Source of the DNA: Macrocybe gigantea
Lineage: Eukaryota > Basidiomycota > Agaricomycetes > Agaricales > Callistosporiaceae
Assembly (NCBI GenBank): GCA_011319805.1
Contig: SJRY01000053.1
Location: 1 to 24,081, forward strand
DNA: 24,081 bases
Reading direction: 5' to 3'
Shown: positions 10,474-20,125 of the stretch, one piece after another
How the letters are laid out: every line of letters begins with the position of its first letter
Numbering within the stretch: the stretch's first letter is position 1
Position numbers and translations under genes: made by a program
The notes under the pieces: model-generated
What the model was told of the DNA's origin: nothing
Seen by the model: the letters and a program-made list of their open reading frames with translations, nothing else
Databases searched by the model: none

Positions 10474-10928
10474 GGTGGAAGGTTTGATGGGAATCAGTGC
10501 GCCCACCGCGTCTGCGAGTTAAGGAAAAGTGCACCACGGGCAGGTGCACCGTATAGAAGATAACCGGAAAAGGCTAGACAGAATCAGAAGACTGCATGTC
10601 ATAATGAAAGCTCTGATGATATCTACGATGTCACGGCACAGCGCTTCGGTTGGACATTTTGTCTTGATGAATGGAAACATCTTGTGAGTAAGCCTCTCGG
10701 TGACTAAAGAACTTGAACCTGTTTGGTGTTGGCTATGTGACTAAAAAGGACACAAACCACAGGAGACCCATGCAACGATCAACGTTTCTTCATCTTTCTT
10801 TAGTTCATGTCAAGGATTATGTTGGCGGCAAATCAGATTGTGTCCACTCCTGAAGCTATTAACTTCTCACATTTTTCTGCCCGGACATCACATTCCATCC
10901 TTTCTCTCTCTCCATAGCAAGTGCTGGC
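10474..10928. promoter_or_regulatory. Shared promoter region of P450 (-) and 7TM gene B (+)
   Basis: These 455 bp separate two divergent start codons and must hold both promoters. About 56 bp upstream of the P450 start lies a perfect inverted repeat, listed separately. A pyrimidine-rich run (catcctttctctctctccat, around 10895) lies just before the 7TM start. No other gene is visible in it. Confidence 0.55.
10529..10549. promoter_or_regulatory. Inverted repeat, possible transcription-factor site
   Basis: The sequence is GTGCACC, seven spacer bases, then GGTGCAC: perfect 7-bp arms around a 7-bp spacer. Each arm contains the palindrome GTGCAC. It lies 56 bp upstream of the P450 ATG and about 380 bp upstream of the 7TM gene B start. 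Spaced dyads of this size are typical sites for dimeric fungal regulators, but I do not recognise a specific factor and chance cannot be excluded. Confidence 0.35.
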
Positions 10929-12380
10929 ATGATGCATGTTCTTTCCTTGAGAGGTTCGTCGGCGCTCTGCAAACGATGATTGTACTGATATTTTCTCTGT
11001 ACCAATTTCTTCAGAGGAAGCAAGTCTTCCTTCGCTCATCGTATTCATTACCCTTCTCGCGATCACTCTTGTTTTAAGCCTCACCGTCATACTCGTGGCA
11101 GGCTTTTCGAAACATGTCTCTCGTATGAAGACATGGTATTCACTGCTTGTTTCATGCATTGTCTACTGCGTGTCATTCCTTTTATTAATTGGACACCAAA
11201 TTGGGCCGGAACCTCCCTTCGCTCTCTGCGTAGTGCAAGCCGGTCTAATTTACGCCGCGCCTCCTGTGTATGACATTTGATATTCTTTTCAGGAAAGCAC
11301 TGATTAGGCTTCCAGAGTTGCCGCCGCGGCGCTAGTATTTGTCGTTGAAGTAAGTTTTTTTTTTCTCTTCTTGGCTCACCGAACGCACGGCTGAAAACGC
11401 ATGAAAGCTCTATCTACGCCTGTCGTCGATCATTTTGGCAAGGGCTGTGAATAAAAGGATGATTGCCTGGGTCAGTGCCGTGTGACAGCTCCGAGCTTTA
11501 GCATTTGAACCCCTTAGTAGATGCTGCGATACCCTCCATTAGTGCATGTCGTGACATTCTGGGCTGCAATCTTGGTGCATTTCGGACCCAGGCGCGTCAT
11601 TGTATTGATCTTTGACATGCTTTTAGACGGGTCTATCCAATTTAAAGAAAGTTAGCCGGAGCAACCTTGGGTATTTCTGCCACATCGATGGGTCCATGCC
11701 GTGTGTCGATTTTTTTCTATCTACGACGAACCTGATGGCTGAGCATGAACTGCTTTTAGGACGATTTTCATAGGAATAGTGGTTATACTGCAGTTGGCAC
11801 TGATGCTGATGACTGAAGGTCCGCTGCAGGAGACACTTAGCAACTCACCAGGAATGGCTGATTCACATCTTATGCTAGTCTACACCATCGTCCACCTTTA
11901 TCGCAAAAGGTCTTCGGTCAAGAAGATCACCGTGCGAGGATTGGATTTCCCTCTCGGGCTTTTCATTCGGACGGCAACTTATACATTCTTAGGAGGATCC
12001 GCAATTGCGTCAGTGACACAAGATATCTAGCACATATATGAGATTGCGTCTAACGGTTTTATGAAAAGAATGACGGATATCTTTATCAACTTGAACGACA
12101 AGCCGAACCTAGCGCAGCACGTGTTGTCGGTCTGCCTTGCACTGAGTACGTTCACATTAGCAGCTTTATGCGTCCCTGACTACCCAACAGTTCCCCTGTC
12201 CATTGTTCTGGTTTTCGGCTCCCAGCTGGTAAGGTTGCCATAAACTATTGCTAGTCAATGCCCTTTACATCTTGCGCACGTCAGGACATTTTACAGGTAT
12301 TAATATGCTGGAAGAGGGGGAAAAGAGGCGATGATGCTGAAAAACCCACATTCCCATCCATTTCAGAATCCTCGGTTTAG
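10929..12380 (+). CDS. Seven-transmembrane receptor-like protein B, paralogue of A
   Basis: The exon plan copies gene A: a tiny first exon (MMHVLSLR, donor GTTCGTCG as in A), then SLPSLIVFITLLAITLVLSL as helix 1. The order continues with KTWYSLLVSCIVYCVSFLL (helix 2), GPEPPFALCVVQAGLIYAAP (helix 3), LYLRLSSIILARAV after it, and VHVVTFWAAIL (helix 4). Then come GYFCHIDGSMP (loop with conserved Cys), TIFIGIVVILQLALMLM (helix 5), KRSSVKKITVRGLDFPLG (basic loop), LFIRTATYTFLGGSAIA (helix 6) and VPLSIVLVFGSQL (helix 7). The tail is basic then Ser-rich (CWKRGKRGDDAEKPTFP). All introns are about 45-75 nt and keep frame; the stop is at 12378-12380. Amino-acid identity to A looks moderate, so the duplication is not recent. 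The family is unknown to me. A sensory or ligand-binding role is only inferred from the 7TM plan and the helix 3/loop cysteine pair. Confidence 0.75.
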
Positions 12381-12763
12381 CTTGATTGACATAACCTAAG
12401 CTTCGCCGGCTGTGCACATACTATGTAGCGCTATAGATACAAAGTCTTGGTGTTGAGGCTTTCCTAGTGGGGCTCATAGCGACCTGGATGGCGGACGTGG
12501 GCGGCATCTGTGATCAGATGATGATTTACTGACTCACTTCTCTCACCTCATGTCACTCGGCAGCTTCGTGTCCACTGTGTGATGCTTCAAAGAGCCATGG
12601 AAGACAAAAGGCGAACTCCAGTCTTGCCACGTTTGGTGCACTTCTCTGCCTGTGATCTTGCTTTGAGCCAAATCAGGTCTGCTGTTCCCATGAATTGAGA
12701 AGATGAAAGGCCCAGGCTGGGGCATCCGTTCTGCCGTTCATTCTTTGAACCATCACTTCCATC
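12381..12763. other. Intergenic region between 7TM gene B and the second P450
   Basis: Both neighbours are on the plus strand, so this holds the 3' UTR of gene B and the promoter of the P450. I find no coherent coding frame or repeat. A short hydrophobic frame on the minus strand does not continue or match any neighbour. Confidence 0.5.
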
Positions 12764-15168
12764 ATGTCCGCGATTGCTCTGGGCCTATCAAGATTGTCAA
12801 CTACCCTGGTTCAACCTGCCTTTGCCATATGGCTTGCATGGATGTTGTACTCTGTTATAAAATGGGCTTACCTTCGAAAGGCAATGCCCCCAGGTCCTCT
12901 AGGCCTGCCGTGGTTTGGGAATAAACATCAGCTTCCTTTGATTAAACCCTGGAGGAGGTTTGCCGAGTGGAACAAGGAATATGGTCATTAATGAATGACA
13001 TGCCATGTGAATGTGGACACTAATCGTAGCCTAGGTTCTGTCGTATCGTTCTTCCTCGGCTCTACGCCTGTGATAGGTAGGTACGCAGAACTATGTTATG
13101 CCGCTTGTATGCGAACTCTACTAGTCCTCGGCAAAGCCCAGGCCGCCTGGGATCTTCTGGAGAAACGCTCTGAATATTACTCCAGCCGACCCCGATTCAT
13201 CGTCGGGTGCGTGTCACTAGCTATCAGTCCGACGAAATTGTGCATTTAATATGAGATGCTTTATAGTGGTGAAATCCTTTCCAGCAACATGCGCGGGCTT
13301 ATGCTTCCCAATAACGAATTCTGGCGAAAATGGCGGAAGGTACGCGCATGCCGATATAAGAACGATATTAATAGGGAGGGACAAAACCACCGAATATTCC
13401 AGATATTGCATATCGGATTTCATTCCCACAAAGTCAGAGATTACCATGAAATACAGTCATTGGAGTCAAAGGTCACAATGCATGATATCCTTCGAGACCC
13501 AAAAGACTATGAACGTCATCTGCAAAGGTTACGCGCACAGACGAACGTAGCGCTAAGTTGACACTAATCGCGAATATGGACCTAGATTTGCCGCAAGCGT
13601 CGTGACGTCGGTGACCTATGGACGACGGGTCGACAGCGTGCATGAATGGATCGTGAAAGAAAATATGGACTCAATGGATTGTGAGCTCGCTTCACCGCTC
13701 TGCATCCTTTTTGACATTAAGATGTTCTCGTTTCCGGCTGTAGATTTGACGAGGTAGGAGGAATATTGCACGATCAAGTGCTGCTTTTGACCACGAGGTC
13801 TTCCAATCGCAGCGTGAAGTAAGCTGTCCAAGATATTTATTTCACAAGATTCATGTCGATTGTCTAGCATTCCTGGGAAATTTCTTGTAGAAACATGGCC
13901 TTGGTTGCTGAAACTTCCTGTAAGTCGAAATGCTCAGCCAGAGGGCTACTATCTCCGTTAAACGTTCCTAAACCTAGCGCTCTCTGCAATGGTTTCGACG
14001 AGAACCGGAGGAGCGCCGGCAACGAGATATCGTTTATCTGATGCACCTTTTGAACGACGTCAAAGCCAGAATGAAAACCGGATCGGTCCCCGATTGCCTC
14101 ACTTCGCAAGCAATAAGTAACATTCATGAGATTGGAATGAACGAGATTGAACTTGCGTATTCCGTCTCGTCGCCGTTTGGGGCTGGTATCGAGACGGTGC
14201 GTTGATTTCTGGGCGACGCGCAGGAGTCATTCCTAATCATGGGTAGACCGCAGGCACGCTCATGGTGTTCATTCGTGAGCCAGATTTGGCTATTACGCGT
14301 ACATCAATGTTGAGTTGCATTTTGGTAGTTGCGATATTACACTTTCCTGCTGTTATGAGGACAGCCCAAGAAGAACTTGACCGCATCGTAGGCGCAGATA
14401 GGATGCCCGAATTTGGCGACAAAGACAGCCTACCGTATATCATGGCGACTGTCAACGAGACTCTCCGGTATGTCGGCGATGAACAACGTTCAGGCAAGTA
14501 TTGACCTAGAATATCGAGTTGGCGTCCTGTACCAGCTTTGGGTGGCTCCCCGCATGCGGTCATTGTCGACGATGAATACCATGGAATGTAAGCCTAGGCG
14601 CGTTTGACGATTGCAAAGAGTTCCTAAAGCTGGTGTCCAGGTTCATCCCAAAGGGCTCCACCGTTTTTGCTAATTCATAGTGAGTTCTCTTTCATCAGAA
14701 AAGGAAAGCGAACTAGATGTGCATCTCGACTTGTAGTGCCATCATGCATGATCCGGGTGAGATATACTGTTTCACATAGAATATGCGGAAACTGAGAGAT
14801 CGTTTATATTAGAGATGTTTCCCTCTCCAGAGCAGTTCAGGCCAGAACGCTTTCTAGAGACGAAGCATCCTCGACTTCAGACATTTGACCTGCCTTTCGG
14901 ATTTGGAAGAAGAATATGCCCAGGGATGCATCTCGCGCTCAATTCTCTGTTTATCAATATCGCACGCCTTCTGTGGGCGTTCGAGTTTAGGCCGTTTGTG
15001 GACGAGAACGGAAAGGAGATCATTCCAGGTAAGCGGCTCGCAGTTTGCAACATAACGCGGGCTAATCTGGGCAGATATATGGGCATTTACGAACGGCTTC
15101 AACTCGCGTCCATTGAGCTTCAATTGTCAGATAATTCCAAGGAGCGACAAGGTTGTTGCTTGCATTGA
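12764..15168 (+). CDS. Cytochrome P450 monooxygenase, O-methylsterigmatocystin-oxidoreductase-like class
   Basis: Fifteen exons assemble in phase. In order: an N-terminal anchor (FAIWLAWMLYSVIKWAYLRK), the Pro-rich hinge MPPGPLGLPWFGN, FFLGSTPVIVLGKAQAAWDL, SSRPRF, NNEFWRKWRK (helix C WxxxR), TYGRRV, FLVETWPWLLKLP, WFRREPEERRQRDIVYLMHL, the I-helix PFGAGIETTAGTLMVF with the acidic/Thr pair, EELDRIVGADRMPEF, the ExxR motif NETLRWRPV, FRPERFLE, and the haem loop FGFGRRICPGMHLA with Cys ligand. All catalytic parts are present, so it is predicted functional. The motif style is that of large basidiomycete P450 families related to fungal O-methylsterigmatocystin oxidoreductase; the substrate is not predictable. 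One exon is only 10 nt (13744-13753). It is clearly a different family from the P450 at 8467-10473, so the two are not a tandem pair. A start at 12764 gives a normal anchor. Confidence 0.9.
13744..13753 (+). other. 10-nt micro-exon of the P450
   Basis: The exon ATTTGACGAG is flanked by an intron of 63 nt (13681-13743, GTGAGC...TGTAG) and one of 114 nt (13754-13867, GTAGGA...GTCTAG). It joins GAT-T to C-ATT and yields D-Y-L-T-S-I-P-G, which fits the family's DYLT...PGK segment before LVETWPWLL. Skipping it would shift the frame. Confidence 0.65.
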
Positions 15169-15389
15169 AGACGAGTTCATTGCCATTCAACCACGATTGG
15201 CGAGTTGGAAGCAGTAGTTACTATAAGAGGAAATATTATGTTATCAGTAAACCTTAACGCACAGACCATCAACGGATGACAAAGCCAGATAAAATTGAGG
15301 CCGAGTGGCAGTTTCCATCTTCAACGGCTCTTGCTTTTGTCAAAGACTCCACCGCTCGTTGCTGGACAGACGGAAGCGTCCGATCCACA
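15169..15389 (+). promoter_or_regulatory. Promoter region of the ubiquitin-eS31 gene
   Basis: These 221 bp separate the upstream P450 stop from the ubiquitin ATG on the same strand. The region must hold the P450 3' UTR and a compact promoter. A TATA-like stretch (ctataagagg, near 15221) lies about 170 bp before the ATG; that is weak evidence. Confidence 0.4.
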
Positions 15390-16118
<729 letters not shown>

Positions 16119-16467
16119 ACTGCTGCACGCTGAGGTCCTGTAGCGTCATGGCGGAGATAAATATGCACGATATGTATACACTCACTCGGAGTTGTGCTGC
16201 TTAATGCAACGATTATGATGTATCTCCACCGATTAGTATCTCAGTGGGTATAGTGTGAAAACAGTATCGCATGTATAGATTGAGGCTACATACTAACAGA
16301 GGTAAGATACATGATGGTTACGGACATAGCGATATCGCTGGACAAAAACGATGAGAATACAAGATAATTCTGCATCTGTCAAAGTGAGATCAGCCTGGTA
16401 TTCAGTCAAGACGGAGGAGGGGAGAAATATACGGACAGATATACAATGGAGCCCCCGGAAAAAAGCG
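16119..16467. other. Convergent 3' region between eS31 and Argonaute
   Basis: These 349 bp separate two stop codons facing each other. The stretch is AT-rich and has no coding frame, repeat or RNA gene that I can support. It must contain both polyadenylation regions. Overlapping 3' ends could form antisense transcripts, but nothing in the sequence proves it. Confidence 0.55.
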
Positions 16468-19400
16468 CTACAAATAGAACATTGTCTCCCGTAGGGCAGG
16501 ACCCGTCGCGCCGCCATGCCACATTTTTATGGCCTCTTGCATGATTTGTGAGTCAGACGTGCTCGTAGTGGACGTGCCGGAGTTCGAGATGCCCTGGAGG
16601 AGTTTGTGGAGATAGCACCGGCCCCGCTCGCAGGCGAGATCTGCGTAGTACGCCGGCGAAACCAGGCTGACTGCCTTGGTCGCACGGGCAAACATGTAGC
16701 TGACGGCGTTCGTCAGGCCCTGCAGCGTGTCGGCATCAAAGCCGATCTCGTCGTAGACGACGTAGTAATGCGTTGGCTTGGTCGTGCCTTGCAGCCCACC
16801 ATGAGCTGAAGATCCGCACAGCCGCATAGTCAGGCCCAAATCACCGAGATCAGAATGTGGAAACATGCCTTGCAGGAAAAAGTCAAAGTGGTAAACGTCT
16901 GTGACACCCCGATCGACAACAGTTCCTGCTTTCGGATTACCGTTTGCATCTGCATTTTGCTGATCCGTTGGGTAAAAGCGAGTGTGGTGGCGTTTGCCCT
17001 GGCAAGAAAAAATGACAGGTCAATGCGCCTCGCCGAGGAACGTTCGGTTTAAATTAGGCGCACACAAATGACGATGGTTAATTTAGGCCGATATTGCGCT
17101 TGAGCGGTATCGAACTTTTTGAATGCAGCGCGAATAGCGGGCAATTCTTCAGCAAGCACAATAGCGAATTGACCCTAATGATGGTATGGTTGGGACATGT
17201 CCGCCTCCCTCTAATGAAAAGAAAAAAAAGCCGACAGACCTCGGAGACGCCGTCACGATATACAAGAATGCGCTTAGGCAATATCTTGCTCCGCGCCTTG
17301 AACAACGACAAGCGCTCAAACATCATCTTCGCCAAGTCGGTCACCATCTACCGAGACAAAGAAATATCCATAGAAATAAGCTCCTTCCCATGAATGGTTA
17401 TTCGTTGCCAAGCTCACCTCCTTCCTCGTTTCCTGTATTTCCATACTTGCGGGATATTGTCCGAGATGATGATCAACACTGGCTACCACAGCAGCAATTG
17501 AGGGCGTCCCTTTCACGCTTCCGGGTCCAGGATGCGTGACGTCGATCCCAACAAGCATAGTCGGCTCTTGCTTAAACCATGCCATGTTCGCGGGATCCAG
17601 ACTGTGACTGTTTCAGAGGACGGAAAATGGTTAAAGATTTTCAGTGAAGCCCAATGAAGGGGACGTGTGGACTCACTTCACGCCGCCCAACTTCATGTTG
17701 ACTTTGAGCGCGACGTTTGCAAAGTATTGAAGTTGCCCTTTTAGAGGCGAAGAGCCAAGTCAGTCAGCTCCGCTGCATCGCCCAACGACCGAAACAGACG
17801 TACCCCTTTCCTTGCGTATTTTTTCTGAATGAACACAGACCGTGGCTTTATAGAGATTCACATCAGACAGGTCTTATCCCAAACATAGCAATGCGGCTCA
17901 CCAAGGTCCAGATAAGAGTCGCAAAGATGCTTTAATCCTGAATACACATTCTTATCGCCGCTCGAGAGCATGACTAACACCAGCGTCGGTTTGGGCTTGA
18001 AAGTCAGGATTGCGCTCCGAATAGCGTTAATGGCTTGCGCTCTCACGGGATCGGCAGAGTTCTTGGGAGGCAACTTGGCGACAGTGAAAGCGGGGGGATT
18101 TTTACCGACTATCAAGCCACTCTTGCGACACATGTCCGCGAAGCCTCTGACGACAGCGAGCAAGTTTGGATCACTGGAACCATTGAAATCATTTCTACCA
18201 CCATCCTGGATGACCAGTACGCCCCAGTTCTCGAGCGTAGCGCCGAGCGCAAACTTGACGTCGCGCATGTTCCAGCTCGCGCGGTCGTCTACATTAGGCA
18301 TGCCTTTGCCATACTGGATCCCCGGTGGACGTAGGATCCTGCCTGGCACAACAGCCATTTCGGACCCTATGGATACGCCGAAGGCACCGAGTGGTCCGGC
18401 GCCTTGTCGGAAGCCTAACTCAGGCAATCCATGATCAAGGATGGCTGCACCATTGACGCTGGGCGGTTTAGCAGCTGCTTTAATCATCTCAGCTGTGTGT
18501 TCTTCCGTGAGTTTGCCGCGGTAAGGTTGGTTGGGTAGGATCTCGCAGACCTCGGGCGGGAGGAAGTTTTGCTTCTGGCCGCCAACGTCTACGAGAGGAA
18601 GATCAGGGTGTTGGAGTGTAACGCGATATTCTCAAAAATTTGTATCAATTGAGGGGACGCGTGAAACGACAGGGAAACTGTGACAGACTTACTTCGCCTG
18701 AAATAATCCTCTACTGATACGACGCCAAAGTCTCCCGAGTCAAACTTGTGCTGTCGAGCATTGACTTTCGCAACTGCTTTTACGGTCTTCCTATATCCTA
18801 AATGTGTCGTCTTGATGCGGACACCCTTGACAAATGCATTCACCCTAGCTCCGAAGCTAGACCGACTGAATTCCATCATGGCAAATGCAAGATTCTGGGG
18901 GGTATAGAAAGCGGTCGTGCACACTTGGGTCGGATCGTTAGAAGCGAATGCGTACAAAAGACGATACGAAGCATTCACCATTGACGTTCACCATGAGCTG
19001 GTTGTGGGCAGGCCTCACCGAGGTGTAGAACCCCCGCCAAGCTTCCAGTCCGCCATGCAAGGGGAACGGTGGTGCAGCAGTACGGAAGAAGAATCGATTT
19101 CGACCAACCAGAACGCCCGGTCCACCAGGACGATTGGCATATGCTGAAAGGATAATATTGAGGGCGGAAATAACAGGCATAATGTCATATCCACGGTATT
19201 GAGGTTGCCCGGCCATGTATCTAGTCAGAGATCGGCAAAACCGTCTGAGGTGACAAGTAGTGAGCGGAGAACGTACTGGACCAAGTTTTGGGTATCTATG
19301 CTCTGAATAAACTTGAACTCGAGGACGTATTCCTTGCCATTGGGTGAAGGGCCACTTTCATCCTCCTCATAGAAAGGAACGGTGATGGTCAATGGTTGTT

Positions 19401-19987
19401 GCAGTTTCTTGGCTGCTATGAGTTTGGTGGAAGAGTCATGGGCGACACTGCCCCTGAGACCTTTTCTGGTCCAGTCATTTGTTTGCTCCGCGAGTTGGAA
19501 GATACGTCTCTTGAGCCGCTTTGCTGATGGCTTTGGCGTGATGGAGACGTCGTACTCAAACAGGGGCCCCTTTGGGACTTTCACGGGGAAATAGTTGGTA
19601 CGGAGCTTTATCTCGCGGCCAGCCGTGCCAAAGTTGGGGCGCAGCGGGGACTCGTCGTGGTTGAGCTTGATGTTGCGGAAGGACGCGACGAGCGCCTTCT
19701 CGGAGCCGTCCATAAGGCGGGTGTCGACGTTGGCCGGTGCTCCAGGCAGGAAAACGCTGTGGTGATGTCATGTTGTCTGAGTGCTGTGCGTCGGGAGAAA
19801 CAACAGCAAGCGACTCACCCGCCCCACGGCCGCCTCCGGGAGGCCCGCCACGAAACCCGCCTCCACCTCCGCCTCGTGGACCACCTCTAAAATCACCTCG
19901 TCCACCGCCTCCACCTCTATATCCAGACGGACTTCCTCTCCCACCTTGTGGGCCACCACGGCCACGATCACCTCTGTACGACATCAA
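16468..19987 (-). CDS. AGO: Argonaute, catalytic (slicer-type) small-RNA-guided protein
   Basis: Twelve exons assemble in phase to 937 codons: 19987-19819, 19739-19277, 19220-18979, 18923-18693, 18630-17902, 17845-17804, 17737-17677, 17607-17418, 17347-17240, 17174-17064, 16998-16869 and 16805-16468. The protein loads small RNAs and cleaves or represses complementary RNA in RNA interference. Order: an RGG/Gly-rich leader, N domain (LRPNFGTAGREIKLRTNYFP), ArgoL1 (GREFYTSVRP-like GGLEAWRGFYTSVRPAHNQL), PAZ, MID/L2 (YRGKLTEEHTAEMIKAA), and PIWI. All four DEDH residues are present: Asp in LVGIDVTHPGPGS, Glu in TRKEMVTDL, Asp in VYRDGVSEG, and His in KPTHYYVVYDE. The N-terminal exon boundary uses a GAG acceptor (19740) that keeps frame. 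The last intron has a GC donor. The end is ETMFYL. It is complete and undisturbed, so a working RNAi effector is predicted. Confidence 0.95.
16806..16868 (-). other. Non-canonical GC-AG intron in Argonaute
   Basis: This 63-nt intron begins GCATGT after CTGCAAG and ends CTTCAG. Removing it joins FFLQ to AHGGLQGTTKP, the exact family spacing before the catalytic His. No GT donor nearby gives that junction. The one alternative, GTGATT at 16844, would leave an impossible 39-nt intron and insert eight residues in the PIWI core. Confidence 0.75.
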
Positions 19988-20125
19988 GTAGTAAGTGTGA
20001 AGTCAGTTCTCAAGGAAACGTTATAGGTTTGCAGCTAGCAGGGTATGTGAGAATTGAGCTATCGACTGGGGCTAACATTCAACTTAAATCAACGGCGGTT
20101 GTAGCGCCGTCCACACGTGATGCTT
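19988..20125. promoter_or_regulatory. Promoter region of Argonaute
   Basis: These 138 bp lie between the Argonaute start and the 3' end of the oxidoreductase, both on the minus strand. The region must hold the Argonaute promoter, perhaps extending into the neighbouring 3' UTR. No element is recognisable. Confidence 0.35.

Noticed and set aside
11779..12030. Segment LQETLSNSPGMADSHLML as an extracellular loop of gene B
   Set aside because: It is bounded by GTCCGC and GCTAG and sits where gene A has an intron of the same phase. Removing it joins Glu to VYTIVHLY, as in gene A.
8467..15168. A secondary-metabolite biosynthetic cluster
   Set aside because: There are two P450s, but no terpene cyclase, polyketide or peptide synthase, transferase or transporter in the window, so a cluster cannot be claimed.
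18035..18434. Long plus-strand open frames inside the Argonaute gene
   Set aside because: They are antisense to the largest Argonaute exon and have no family motifs; they are shadows of the codon use on the other strand.
19768..19971. Alternative frame of the Argonaute leader (Val/Glu-rich repeat)
   Set aside because: It is a frame-shifted reading of the same Gly-Arg-rich codons. The RGG reading joins in phase with the rest of the gene and gives 937 codons.
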